From the NCBI GenBank assembly GCA_049801375.1, contig JBARKJ010000002.1, forward strand, positions 10,324-74,323: a stretch of DNA of 64,000 bases, in the 5' to 3' direction. Of this stretch, positions 42,868 to 51,988 are shown piece by piece. The stretch comes from JBARKJ01 sp049801375. Its GTDB lineage: Bacteria; Nitrospirota; JACRHJ01. Within the stretch, counting starts at the first letter, position 1; each line of letters starts with the position of its first letter. Made by a program: the position numbers and the translations under genes. Below the pieces are notes generated by a model that saw nothing but the letters and a program-made list of their open reading frames with translations, was not told the DNA's origin and searched no databases.

Positions 42868-44028
42868 CTATCTACTTTCATCCCTTATCTCAGAGAGGGT
42901 TTTTTCATCGTTCTCTCTGACAAAGTTTTGCTCCCCATGGTTAAAATAATTATTAGCCAATTCTTCCTTGTTGTTATAAATAGAGAAATAATGGTGAAGT
43001 GCAATGCTTAAATTTTTTACCCCGACATCATCTATTGGTAGTTTTTTAATTTCATCATTCAAAAATTCATTACGCTTTTCCCCCTTGTTCCATTTTATTA
43101 TAGGGAATTTTATTTCTGTACTTCCGGGTATTTCTTTAAGTTCTAAAATGAAAGAGTGACTACGCCCCCTTCCATTAATAACCTTGCACCTTACCTCTTT
43201 ATGGTCATTTCCTTTAACATCCCTAAAATAAAAAACTTGCTCTTCTTTTAAAATCCCTCTATTAAAAAGATCGACGGGGTCAACTCTTGAGAGTGTAGCA
43301 GCCTCTGCCTTGCTACCCAATACGTTTTCAGAATAAATTATTATTTCATCGCTTCTCCTGAATCTCAAAAGTTGTTGCAATTTTATTTTCCCAAAAAGCT
43401 TTTGAGCTGTATACATAATATCTAATAGAGTAAAACCTTCATTTTTTATTCCGGTTTTTATTAGTCCTTGTCCAAGAGCCTGAAAATCAGGATTGCTCCC
43501 TTTAGTAATGATATCTTTAAAGTGAGTTCGAGTGAATAAATCAAAGGATGGGGCGACCAAACTTCCACAAATCGAGAAAGTACCGTTGGAGTCTTTAAAT
43601 TCTATATCCCTGTGCCGGTTTTTTTTAATTGCTTTTTTTAGTTCGCTCTTAATATTTTCCTGAATATTATTCTTGTTATTATTAATTATTGATAAATAAT
43701 CAAATAATTGTTCAAAACCATTAGAATAAGTTGCTTCCAATTTTTTTAGTTCAATTACCCATATTTCTATATTTTCCAAAGAAAGCTTACCATTTTCAAT
43801 TTCTGATTCTTCTAATAAGCGACATAAAATTAAATCCGCTCTGCCAGATTGCTTATTAGCCAAAGATGATTGCGGAAGTGCTTTTTCTTCTCCTATTGGG
43901 AAAATAATATCTTTTTCATTAAAAAGAAGTGTCGAATTAGAGAAGAGATAATCACGCATTGAATCTTCCGAGGAAAATTCATCAAGAATAAAATTATTCG
44001 ACCATCTATGATAATCAATCTTTGACAT
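42868..44028 (-). CDS. AT-rich nuclease-like protein (putative PD-(D/E)XK)
   Basis: 386 aa from ATG 44028 (AGGAGAG upstream); an upstream in-frame start adds 20 residues without support. The N-terminal region holds SGRADLILCRL and, after an insertion, IEIWVIELKKLEAT, a D...(E)-x-K pattern of the restriction-endonuclease fold. The rest is novel to me. It lies between the 146-aa protein and the TPR gene. Base use is much more AT-rich than in flanking genes, suggesting transfer. Confidence 0.7.
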   Translation of the reverse strand: MSKIDYHRWSNNFILDEFSSEDSMRDYLFSNSTLLFNEKDIIFPIGEEKALPQSSLANKQSGRADLILCRLLEESEIENGKLSLENIEIWVIELKKLEATYSNGFEQLFDYLSIINNNKNNIQENIKSELKKAIKKNRHRDIEFKDSNGTFSICGSLVAPSFDLFTRTHFKDIITKGSNPDFQALGQGLIKTGIKNEGFTLLDIMYTAQKLFGKIKLQQLLRFRRSDEIIIYSENVLGSKAEAATLSRVDPVDLFNRGILKEEQVFYFRDVKGNDHKEVRCKVINGRGRSHSFILELKEIPGSTEIKFPIIKWNKGEKRNEFLNDEIKKLPIDDVGVKNLSIALHHYFSIYNNKEELANNYFNHGEQNFVRENDEKTLSEIRDESR

Positions 44029-44120
44029 AAACGCTCTCCTTTTTAATGTAATTTCAACAAATATAACAACCGAAAATGCCGAAAGCAAGTTTTTTAGAGG
44101 ATTTTTTTAATGAAAGTGAG

Positions 44121-44561
44121 TTATTTCATGCGATGCCGGTAGTGCGAGTCCGTTGCCAGCCTTACCTTCTGCCCCTCTAAATTCAATTCCTCCTTTATTT
44201 CTGAAACTATATTCTCTCTATCAATCAATATCTTATCGAGATAAATTATAAATTCCTCTTTCTTTTTATCGTAAACGACTCTGCCCCTTGGGTAGTAATC
44301 GTATTCGAGGTCCTTCACTTCGAGTAGACCTCGATGACGGACCAAAAGCTTGACTATCATATCCCAATATTGTGAGTGGCCGGTCGGATGATTAACGAAA
44401 TCACCATAGGGCTCGCCCATAGACATCGGCGTGCCGTCAATGAAAAGTTCATTTTTTATAAAATAGATAATCCCGACCTGAGGCTCCTTCGCCTCACGGA
44501 GTTTCTTCATCTTTTCTTGCCGTTCATGAAGCTCTTTTAAGTATTTCTTTATATCGTCCAT
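44121..44561 (-). CDS. Small conserved protein (YPRGRVVY family), copy 2
   Basis: 146 aa. Paralogue of the 130-aa protein at 40296: PQVGIIYFIKNE, MGEPYGDF, HSQYWDMI, YYPRGRVVYD and D.HYRHR. It has an extra N-terminal helix of about 25 residues. It lies just upstream of the AT-rich nuclease-like gene and 12 bp downstream of the glycosylase gene. A shared role with copy 1 is likely but unknown. Confidence 0.8.
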   Translation of the reverse strand: MDDIKKYLKELHERQEKMKKLREAKEPQVGIIYFIKNELFIDGTPMSMGEPYGDFVNHPTGHSQYWDMIVKLLVRHRGLLEVKDLEYDYYPRGRVVYDKKKEEFIIYLDKILIDRENIVSEIKEELNLEGQKVRLATDSHYRHRMK

Positions 44562-44573
44562 TTCTAAGGGCCG

Positions 44574-45314
44574 TCAATTGGAATGAGTTGACGGGCAACA
44601 ATCATTCACATTGCACTCAGAGCATTTCGGGTTGTTAGGTCGACACCAGTTGTGCCCTATCTCCCAGCTTGGAAAATCCAAGAGCCCCGGAAACTCGGGG
44701 CATAGAGACCTCGCGCGATAAATTATTTGGTCGTTATTCGCGTCTTTTCCAACGAGTCCAAGTCGCTGAAATACCCGTTTTACATGTACATCTACCGATA
44801 TATCGATGGAATAGTAATCGCTCAAGCGAACCTTGAAATGCCGAACAAGTATATTTGCGGCCATAGTAGCTATTTTCGGACCAACCCCATCGAATTGGAG
44901 AAAACGGTAAACTACTTCGGCACTTGACGGAGCGTTCGACCAAATTCTGGACGCGTCCCCTTCGTATTCACTTCTTATACGCTTGATTGCCAAGAAGTAT
45001 GCCTTAGCAACATCGGCGCAAAAGCGATGTTCGCCTTGCATAATTCCCGCTACTTTCTCTTGGGTCAAGGCCTCAAGACGCGCAAAATCGAACGATCCAA
45101 GTTTGTCTTTCAGACGGGACGGAATCTTCCACGCACGTTCCGCATTTATCTGGCGGTCGGCTATACAACCTAAGACAAAGGCATGTGGGTAATGTTCTAT
45201 ATCGTTAACAAGATTAATGTCGTCGAAAGCGACTTTGGCTTTTTCAGGTTCAGTTGCGATAAGCCTTTGCCCTCTTTCGACCAATCTTTTCTTGATTTCA
45301 TTTGCCATGCTCAA
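44574..45314 (-). CDS. Endonuclease III-like DNA glycosylase (HhH-GPD, Fe-S)
   Basis: 246 aa. The helix-hairpin-helix FDGVGPKIATMAANIL includes the catalytic-type Lys of EndoIII, and ISVDVHVKRVFQRLG carries the catalytic Asp. The C-terminal cysteines (CPEFPG ... WC ... KCSEC..CC) fit the 4Fe-4S loop. The first ~80 residues differ from standard Nth. In a nuclease cluster it may excise modified or damaged bases as part of defence or self-repair; this is inference. A ribosome site AGGAGT precedes the ATG. Confidence 0.87.
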   Translation of the reverse strand: MSMANEIKKRLVERGQRLIATEPEKAKVAFDDINLVNDIEHYPHAFVLGCIADRQINAERAWKIPSRLKDKLGSFDFARLEALTQEKVAGIMQGEHRFCADVAKAYFLAIKRIRSEYEGDASRIWSNAPSSAEVVYRFLQFDGVGPKIATMAANILVRHFKVRLSDYYSIDISVDVHVKRVFQRLGLVGKDANNDQIIYRARSLCPEFPGLLDFPSWEIGHNWCRPNNPKCSECNVNDCCPSTHSN

Positions 45315-45336
45315 TACTCCTTATCCGCAAATATCT

Positions 45337-46329
45337 TCATCTTTTGCTCCTCACTTTTCCATTCGTAGTCCAGAATCTTAAGATTGCATCGGCATGTTCG
45401 TTATTAATAATAGGTCTGGTGCGTGGGCTTTCTTTATCCAGCATAGGTTCGTAATTTTTGATCTGTCGGCGAAATTTCGACAAAGATATTTCCTCGCCGG
45501 AGTTAGGAGATTCAAGCATCAAAAGGTGACGCATTGTTCCTGTGTATGATAAATAAGAATCATGTCCAAGGACCTGTGACGGGGCTTTTATATAACGACG
45601 TCCGCTATCTTTAATACACTCAATTACCCAATCCCCCACCATGATATTATCCATGAACTTTGGTTTTCTATGATATAGAATCCGACTGACACTCGTTTTA
45701 TCTGGATTTTTTAATTTATGCTCTGTTTTGCTTAATAAGTTTTCAACAATCGTTTTATCATTAGGATGAACTTCACTCAATATAAGTCCACCAATAAACC
45801 ATAGCTTAGCCGACATAACGCGCCCTTTTTTACTGCCAGATTTCGTGCCCGCCAGTGATGAAAAAACGGGAGGCCGATATATCTTTATACATTCCGCCAG
45901 ATAATTATCACGCACTGGCTCCGTGCAAAGCTTTTCAAAGAATTCTTTTGCTCTGCGAATAGCTGCAGGATCCTTTGTAATTATCCCAGCCTCATCAAGT
46001 GACTTATTTGAATTGTTCGATATATTAGCGGAGCCTGCTATCAGGATATTGTCTGTAATCAGGAACTTGGCGTGCAGAGAATTTCGGGTAAAAACGTGTA
46101 CTCCTCTTTTCCTCAGCTTTTTTATCTCGTTCGGGTTAGTACCCCCCTGTTTCACTGTATTAGGGCTCATGTCCACAACGAGCTTGTCCCCTTTCTTTAA
46201 TCGTAGAAGGCTAGCGCCCTCTGTCCCCATGTAAGCAAAAGCCGCACAGACTTGCTTCCCATTGCTAACATGGGTTTGCATCTCCATCCAGAGTTCATCA
46301 TTGCTAATAAAGCGCTCCGTATTTTTCAT
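45337..46329 (-). CDS. Phospholipase D-family nuclease-like protein
   Basis: 330 aa from ATG 46329 (GGAGA 5 nt upstream); a TTG at 46341 falls in the same site. One H-x-K-type motif LHAKFLITDNILIAGSANIS is present at about residues 87-106, as in PLD-type nucleases that work as dimers. The C-terminal ~150 residues form an extra domain (WVIECIKDSGRRYIKAP). It starts a transcript with its own promoter and attenuator-like leader (copy B) and precedes the glycosylase by 22 bp. Confidence 0.85.
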   Translation of the reverse strand: MKNTERFISNDELWMEMQTHVSNGKQVCAAFAYMGTEGASLLRLKKGDKLVVDMSPNTVKQGGTNPNEIKKLRKRGVHVFTRNSLHAKFLITDNILIAGSANISNNSNKSLDEAGIITKDPAAIRRAKEFFEKLCTEPVRDNYLAECIKIYRPPVFSSLAGTKSGSKKGRVMSAKLWFIGGLILSEVHPNDKTIVENLLSKTEHKLKNPDKTSVSRILYHRKPKFMDNIMVGDWVIECIKDSGRRYIKAPSQVLGHDSYLSYTGTMRHLLMLESPNSGEEISLSKFRRQIKNYEPMLDKESPRTRPIINNEHADAILRFWTTNGKVRSKR

Positions 46330-46469
46330 AGATTTCTCCAAAATAAAAAGCCCATCCCGTTTCAGAGATGGGCTTTATCCAACCTACTCAAGCCCGACCT
46401 CTAGGAAGTGCGTGCTTACTCGGTATTGCCTGCCCTAAAGTATTATAGAGGAATCCTTATATTAATCAA
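46330..46469 (-). promoter_or_regulatory. Promoter and attenuator leader, copy B
   Basis: Minus-strand TTGATT (46464-46469), 16 bp, TATAAT (46442-46447). The leader holds GTAAGCACGCAC and a GC-rich fold, and ends in a terminator-like hairpin: AAAGCCCATC (46347-46356) pairs perfectly with GATGGGCTTT (46367-46376). A T-run and the GGAGA site of the PLD gene follow. Promoter spacing and sequence and the hairpin match copy A at 38307-38441. Confidence 0.82.
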
Positions 46470-46559
46470 GAAACAATAGAAAGCGCAAAAAAAATACCCT
46501 CACGATAATAAGCCTAGAAGCGCCTGCGCTGATCGCGCAAGCCGAAGCCGTTAATTATC

Positions 46560-47564
46560 TTAATTACGGCTTCCCTTCGGTCTAGGGAATGTATTAGGAT
46601 CCCATATTTCGACATCGCCAATGTCGCTCAACAAGTCCTTAAGTCGCTCGTAATGATCAACCCCCATTTTACCCATCATCTGCTTTCGGGATCCGATTAT
46701 AAGAAGGTGGGGATGTTCGTCAAGAATGGGCGCTTCACTGAACTTTTCGAGAATAGCTATAGCGTTTGTCTCGTCTAACGTCGGAAAGTCGTCAGTCAAT
46801 GCAAAGCTAAGGTAGTTGGCCGCGATGGTAGCATATGACTTAAGAATGTTACTCCTCTGCGCCTTAATAAATTCACGGTAACCTCTCATTTGTTTGACCA
46901 CTTCGGGTTCCTTCTCAGGATTTGATCTAACTCGGCTATCCGTCGCGGTCTTAACTTCTACAAGCTGCAAAACGGGCGCATGGTTATCCATGACAATACG
47001 TGCCATATCTATTCGGTCCGCGACAGTATCCCTTGTTTTGTTCTCCATTTCCTTTACTGTGCGTTTTCTTGAATAAGCCACTTCAAGGTCTAAAAGAAAC
47101 GGATTTTCTGATTTCAGGTATTCGCTTAGAAGGTTCTTTTCTCCCTTCTTACTACTGTTTGTGCCTTTTACATATGGTCCAATGTATCTCTTGTTTGCAG
47201 GGTCGGCAAGTAGTCCTTTCATGCTAAAGCCCGTTTCTTTCTGCATGAGATCCTTCAGGCTGTTGCCCTCCTTAATCTCTTCAAGGTAGACGTTTGTTTT
47301 ATGCTTCGCCGCAAAATCCGTTTTACCATTTTTGGCATACTCCTTGTGGATCTCATACGATCTTCGTTCTTTCGGACTAAATTTAAGAACGGAGCAGCCT
47401 TTACAATAGATGTTTATGTAGTTGTCCCTGATGCATAACTGAAAATCACCGCCCTTTAGTATTTTGTCACCGTTCTTGATGAAGAGGTCGGAATTTATAA
47501 GACTATGAACGTCAGAGATATATTCTTCCGTAATGCCACGAATGAAGGGCTTTGGTTTAGACAT
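46560..47564 (-). CDS. Putative nuclease-like protein of the MBL operon
   Basis: 334 aa from ATG 47564 (AAGGAGAG upstream). A region near 185-215 reads DRIDMARIV ... LQLVEVKTATDSRV, a D...(E)-x-K pattern of the PD-(D/E)XK fold. The N-terminal third looks like a separate alpha/beta domain. The MBL/beta-CASP gene ends 13 bp upstream, so they form one operon. Partner function with the MBL protein is inferred. Confidence 0.72.
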   Translation of the reverse strand: MSKPKPFIRGITEEYISDVHSLINSDLFIKNGDKILKGGDFQLCIRDNYINIYCKGCSVLKFSPKERRSYEIHKEYAKNGKTDFAAKHKTNVYLEEIKEGNSLKDLMQKETGFSMKGLLADPANKRYIGPYVKGTNSSKKGEKNLLSEYLKSENPFLLDLEVAYSRKRTVKEMENKTRDTVADRIDMARIVMDNHAPVLQLVEVKTATDSRVRSNPEKEPEVVKQMRGYREFIKAQRSNILKSYATIAANYLSFALTDDFPTLDETNAIAILEKFSEAPILDEHPHLLIIGSRKQMMGKMGVDHYERLKDLLSDIGDVEIWDPNTFPRPKGSRN

Positions 47565-47577
47565 TAGTCTCTCCTTT

Positions 47578-48816
47578 TCAGAAATGCATGTTTTCGCCGT
47601 CATTCAGCATGACAACATTCTCAAAGTAATCGCTGTATCTTTCAGCATGTTCGGTATGTACGGGAATCAGCATCTTGGGCTTCAATGCCGCGGCAAATGT
47701 CTTAAGGTCTTCCACCGTAGCATGTCCGCTTGTATGCGCATAGATGAAATCAACCTGCGGGTCATCGCGGTAGGCTGCTATTTTTATCGAGTGGTATCCC
47801 TGATGTTCGGGCCTGTTCAGATAACCTAACCACTGTGAGTATATTACCGAAACCCGCCCATGAGTTTTCAACATTTCTATTTCCTTGGACGAAGACATCT
47901 TGCCGAAATAGAGGTAGCGCGAAGGAGATTCTATTAATTCATTGTCAAACACGCGGTGGTCAAAAGCCCTTTTTGTGAACTCTCCGAAATAACCCTTATT
48001 GGCCTTCAGTGCTTCATAATGACCTCCAATCATATATACTTTTACATTGTCCCAATCCATTACGGGGAGGCTTTTGGATATCTTTTTCAGCCTGTCAAGC
48101 ACCCATGCAGTGTATAGATCTATAACGAACGTCCTGCCTGTGCGCAAACAGGCGTTGTAGGCAGAGACTATGCGGTCGATATTCTGCGAAGACGCTAGCA
48201 AAAATGCTATTCCGTCAAAGTGCCTGATGGTATCCTCGATCTTCTTGCCTACGGACAATTCGTCGGGGAAGTCGTCATTGGAACGGTCGAGCATCGTGCC
48301 TTCCATGATGAGAGCATCTATATTAACAGGTGGTTTGGACACCATTTTGTCAAATAGTATTGACTTTCGGCCGTGTGCCCGGAAGTCTCCGCTGTAGAAT
48401 ACCCGCTTCCCTTCCGCCTCAATAAGGAATGCATAGGCATCAACTGCGGAGTGATCGACAAGATACGGCGTAACCCTGAATCCACAGACATCGAACGGCT
48501 TCCACTTTTCAAAATGATGGAAGTCGTTTTTAAGAGGCTCGCGCTTAAGGAATACCCGCGTAAGCTCGATGAGGTCCTTGCCGGACTCGCCGATGTATAT
48601 AGGTATGGACGGGTCGAGCGAGTCAATGAGGCCGAAGTGGTCTTGATGCGGATGGCTAACGAGCACGCTGTCAAACTGAAGTTTAGACAGGTCGATTACC
48701 GTGGAGTCCTTGCCAAGGGGCTGACCAATGTCGAGGAGGATCGAGCCACCCGAGGATGTGAGCTGTATGCAAGTCCCGCCAATTTCTTTGGTGCCACGGT
48801 GTATGGTTATATCCAC
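47578..48816 (-). CDS. MBL-fold beta-CASP ribonuclease-like protein
   Basis: 412 aa. Metal ligands are clear: SHPHQDHFG (H-x-H-x-D-H), LVDHSAVDAYAF and YSGDFRAHG, then a beta-CASP insert (LLASSQNIDRI) and the C-terminal AHTSGHATVEDL and IPVHTEHAE motifs. This is the RNase J/CPSF-like layout but without the C-terminal RNase J domain (usual length about 550). It could process RNA or DNA. It is the first gene of the minus-strand cluster. Confidence 0.88.
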   Translation of the reverse strand: MDITIHRGTKEIGGTCIQLTSSGGSILLDIGQPLGKDSTVIDLSKLQFDSVLVSHPHQDHFGLIDSLDPSIPIYIGESGKDLIELTRVFLKREPLKNDFHHFEKWKPFDVCGFRVTPYLVDHSAVDAYAFLIEAEGKRVFYSGDFRAHGRKSILFDKMVSKPPVNIDALIMEGTMLDRSNDDFPDELSVGKKIEDTIRHFDGIAFLLASSQNIDRIVSAYNACLRTGRTFVIDLYTAWVLDRLKKISKSLPVMDWDNVKVYMIGGHYEALKANKGYFGEFTKRAFDHRVFDNELIESPSRYLYFGKMSSSKEIEMLKTHGRVSVIYSQWLGYLNRPEHQGYHSIKIAAYRDDPQVDFIYAHTSGHATVEDLKTFAAALKPKMLIPVHTEHAERYSDYFENVVMLNDGENMHF

Positions 48817-49213
48817 TTTGTTAGACCTTTCGAAATTTACCTAAAGACGGCTCCAGTTCCTCGGCCTGTTCACGGCAATTGCGGATCTTGTCCTGCTATT
48901 CTTGGCCCCATTCACTACGGCACTCGCCCGTGCCCCGAGCCTGCGATTTCCTTTGGATATTCGGCACCATACGAATATAACGGTTCCTCATGGTAGTCTT
49001 TTCCCTACTCTATATCAATACAAGAGTTCGCAGGCCCTACAAAAAATCCCGCCAATGATCCCAAATGCCACCAACTCTCAGCCGTTAGCCCATCCATGCC
49101 ATGTCCCAAAATAATTAATATTCATAAAAACATTCCCTTGACCTCCCCGCTATTGTAGATAAGCAGGCCCGCTATTTAACAAGGGTCTAGCCTGCATTCA
49201 ACAGGAGGATAAG
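48817..49213. other. Intergenic region with duplicated XRE promoter
   Basis: The left ~250 bp has no gene with a ribosome site; a short minus-strand frame interrupted by a stop may be a relic. The right ~140 bp is the upstream part of the duplicated XRE block and includes TTGACC, a GCAGGC...GCCTGC inverted repeat and the AGGAGG site. Confidence 0.5.
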
Positions 49214-49490
49214 ATGAACAAAATGAAACGGAAAGTGTTGATCAAGACCGCGCTGCTTAAACGGGGGCTGACGCAGATGCAGGTGGCTCACGCGCTTGGC
49301 GTCTCAGAGAGTCTGATCTCGAAGGTAATCAACGGCCACTTGGACCCCAAGCCCGACGTACGCAAGGGGCTTGCGGACCTGTTAGGAGTGAAAGAGGAGA
49401 GCCTGTTCGGCCCGTGTGGGGAATGCTCGGGCAATTGTAACTGCGGGGAGTAATTAGCGGGCGGGAGTGGCCGCGTTCTTTTTATTGTCA
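49074..49490 (+). repeat. ~400-bp duplication, copy 2 (regulator plus flanks)
   Basis: Same orientation as 39818-40230, about 9.3 kb apart. Identity is highest in the gene and the ~90 bp before it and falls off downstream. Homologous recombination between the copies would excise the whole nuclease cluster. Confidence 0.9.
49214..49453 (+). CDS. XRE regulator with Cys-rich tail, copy 2
   Basis: 79 aa. It differs from copy 1 at only about 13 positions, and the recognition helix region (SESLISK.INGH) is almost unchanged. The tail GPCGECSGNCNCGE keeps all four cysteines. It is divergent from the MBL operon and convergent with the dynamin gene. Both copies probably bind the same operator and so may cross-regulate. 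Confidence 0.92.
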   Translation: MNKMKRKVLIKTALLKRGLTQMQVAHALGVSESLISKVINGHLDPKPDVRKGLADLLGVKEESLFGPCGECSGNCNCGE

Positions 49491-49536
49491 CTCCTGCCTC
49501 GCTAAAACCTACCGCCGACGAGAATTGACGTTTTTT

Positions 49537-49623
49537 TCAGTCCCAATGTTCGCCCTTATAATATAAATCAGGGTCTTCGATTCCGTTGCGCTCAAGATAC
49601 CGCTCCTCGTCTTCCCTCACCAT
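49537..49623 (-). other. Possible small acidic ORF (28 aa)
   Basis: Reads MVREDEERYLERNGIEDPDL ... WD before TGA. The same frame extends about 17 codons further upstream without a start. It may be a relic of a small phage-like protein; no good ribosome site is visible. Confidence 0.25.
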
Positions 49624-49717
49624 CCTGTCAAACTTTTCCTTCTCCTCAATTTCATCCTTTTCCTTGTCCCTGCTCTATCGTCCCATCGGAATTTAATGCC
49701 CTATATACTCCATGGAG

Positions 49718-51988
49718 CTACCTAGCCAGCGGAACCCATGGAGTACCGGCTAAAAAATCCTGCGCACCTTTATATTGCGAAATTTTGTTTTCAAGTGCTT
49801 CACGAGAATTCTCCCCTTTAATAATATTCTCTAAGTTGGCTAGGTTTTGTGTGAATTTATCTTCGACATTCCTTGCTCCCATTTGGAAAGCGACCTCTGT
49901 GGCTTGCCAGAACCCCGCGATGCCGTCATTCAATGTTTCCTTCACTTTATTAGTTTTAAATGCATCAATAGTTTTCCTTGCCAGTCTCTTCTGCCAAGAG
50001 TCTCCAAAGATAGCCCATATCAGCGCGCCCACTGCTAGCGCGATAGCGATGCCAGCAGTGACAGGCCCTCCTATTGCTGCGAGAAATGAAACCATCGCTG
50101 CGCCTCCGCCGACGCTAATACCAATTGCAGCGAGCCAACCGGTAAGCTTTGCTGCAAGTATGTAGCCACCCAAATTACCCATAGTTGAAACCCACCAAGC
50201 AAGTGCACCTATTGTCCCCAAGCCTGTCAACCCCCCAAGGAAAGCTCCCTTGGCATCGAAGGGTATCGTCAGATACGGCTTTTTGAGGTCGGTTGTCATA
50301 GGCGAAAGTGATATGTCGTATATCTGAAGGAATTTGTCTATCTTGTCCTTCAATAAGTTTGCCGATGCCTCGCCGACCCTCCCGAGGCGCCCTTGCATTT
50401 GGTCGAGAAGATATGTCCCCAAATAACGCTGGGCGTCATCCTTTTTCTCGTATTTAGCACGAATAAGATCTTCTAGTTTAGCAACCTCCATATGTTCCCC
50501 ATATACGCGGTCTAGCTCATTAAGGTGCTCGGCCTTATAAGATTGAATGCTCCTTATTATTTCCGACTTTCCTTTTGTCACCCGCTCCTTGCGCGCAGGT
50601 TCATTCTTTATAAGTTCATCATACGCTCTTTCGGCGTTAGCTAAATCATCGATCATAGACTGATATTGTTCAATGTGCGCAGAGAGATCGGCATTGGCAT
50701 TGACCTTGAACTCTGCGACTATGCGGTCCAAATTGCCGTACATAGCATGGGGCAAAATCTCTGCGAGGAAGTTATTAATTCTTGATTCCAGATATTCTCT
50801 GCGCTGAGGAAGCTCCGCATAATAGGTAAACATTCGGGTTCGAATAATATTTGCATCAATCGTTATACCGCGCGCTTCCGATAAAGTTTCCCATGTTTTA
50901 GAGAGTGTGTCATAAAGCCGCTTAGAAGCTGTATCGAGAATTTCTGTTAATTGGCTCTCTGTTTTGTCACGGTTGGCATGTGTAGCCACTATGAAAAGGT
51001 TCCCAAGTGGCGGGAAGCCTTCAATAGACCCCTCAAAGCTGGGTAGCCGAGAAAGTTCATATTGCATCCGAGCAAAATCTTCGGCGTCAAGAAATCCTGT
51101 TGAGTTAGAAGTGTATATGACAATGTCGGCAACTTTGCCTCCTTCTCGCGCCCTCTCGACGTCTTCTTCTTTGCTGGCTCCTGAGCCGGGTAAGTCTACG
51201 ATATTACATGCTTCAAGTAGAGGGCTCTCAATGTAAACTAACGCGTACTTAGCATCTTTCACTTTTTCGTGTTTCCCGCCGTGAGTTCCATACTCATTCA
51301 ATGTCTCTAAATTCCCTGCGACAACCTTATAATCTTTAATTAAATTTTCACTCAATGAATCCATCTGGGTGATATCTTCGATAAAATTGAATTTTTTATT
51401 GAGAATCAGCACCTCTTCGCGTAACCAAGACGGCCTGTCGTTAATATGGCACACATATGTTATGAGTCGGGTCGCCGGCTGATGCTTATGCGGGAGATGG
51501 CCTTTTCCAAGTAATCCGTTTGCCAATCGAGATTTTCCTGAGTCAAATTTACCTGTGAAGACAATATTGGGTTTCCGGCGCAGCTCTTTTGCCAGAGTTT
51601 TCAACGTACCCACGTCAAAAATGCTTTTGTCGTAATCCTTAAAGACCTTTTCGCCACCGTCAACGTATTCTATTAAAAGGTCGCAATTACGCTTTAGCTT
51701 CTTCCATGGGGAGCCCGGGTCAATCCCGATTGGAACAGCATCGGACTTTTCCCCCATTTCGAGAGCATCTTCCCATCTAACCCCAAGGACATCCAGCCAT
51801 CTAACCAGTAGCTCAAGAGGAATCGATCTGGAATTTTTCTCATAACGACTAACTTGAGATTGTTCAATTCCCAGCAGCTTACTTAGCTCCTCTTGTGTCA
51901 TAGGGTCAACTTTGCTGGTTTGTTCTGTGCCCTTTTTGCCTGTCTCCCGCCTCAGCTCTGCTAGATCGATCACTTTTGAATTCTTCAT
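49718..51988 (-). CDS. HTH-dynamin-like GTPase fusion
   Basis: 756 aa. An XRE-type HTH (LSKLLGIEQSQVSRYEKN) occupies residues 30-75. A dynamin-type GTPase follows: P-loop GKFDSGKS at 146-153, DLPGSG (G3) near 265, and ATHANRDKT (G4-like) near 340. The helical stalk region is long, and a glycine/alanine-rich hydrophobic segment at about 590-660 should insert into membrane. Bacterial dynamin-like proteins remodel membranes, and some act in phage defence. The N-terminal DNA-binding domain on such a GTPase is unusual. It is preceded by an AT-rich promoter region. Confidence 0.88.
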   Translation of the reverse strand: MKNSKVIDLAELRRETGKKGTEQTSKVDPMTQEELSKLLGIEQSQVSRYEKNSRSIPLELLVRWLDVLGVRWEDALEMGEKSDAVPIGIDPGSPWKKLKRNCDLLIEYVDGGEKVFKDYDKSIFDVGTLKTLAKELRRKPNIVFTGKFDSGKSRLANGLLGKGHLPHKHQPATRLITYVCHINDRPSWLREEVLILNKKFNFIEDITQMDSLSENLIKDYKVVAGNLETLNEYGTHGGKHEKVKDAKYALVYIESPLLEACNIVDLPGSGASKEEDVERAREGGKVADIVIYTSNSTGFLDAEDFARMQYELSRLPSFEGSIEGFPPLGNLFIVATHANRDKTESQLTEILDTASKRLYDTLSKTWETLSEARGITIDANIIRTRMFTYYAELPQRREYLESRINNFLAEILPHAMYGNLDRIVAEFKVNANADLSAHIEQYQSMIDDLANAERAYDELIKNEPARKERVTKGKSEIIRSIQSYKAEHLNELDRVYGEHMEVAKLEDLIRAKYEKKDDAQRYLGTYLLDQMQGRLGRVGEASANLLKDKIDKFLQIYDISLSPMTTDLKKPYLTIPFDAKGAFLGGLTGLGTIGALAWWVSTMGNLGGYILAAKLTGWLAAIGISVGGGAAMVSFLAAIGGPVTAGIAIALAVGALIWAIFGDSWQKRLARKTIDAFKTNKVKETLNDGIAGFWQATEVAFQMGARNVEDKFTQNLANLENIIKGENSREALENKISQYKGAQDFLAGTPWVPLAR

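Noticed and set aside
48373..48996. 207-codon plus-strand frame
   Set aside because: It lies mostly antisense to the MBL/beta-CASP gene, whose metal motifs are unmistakable, and its protein has no recognisable pattern.
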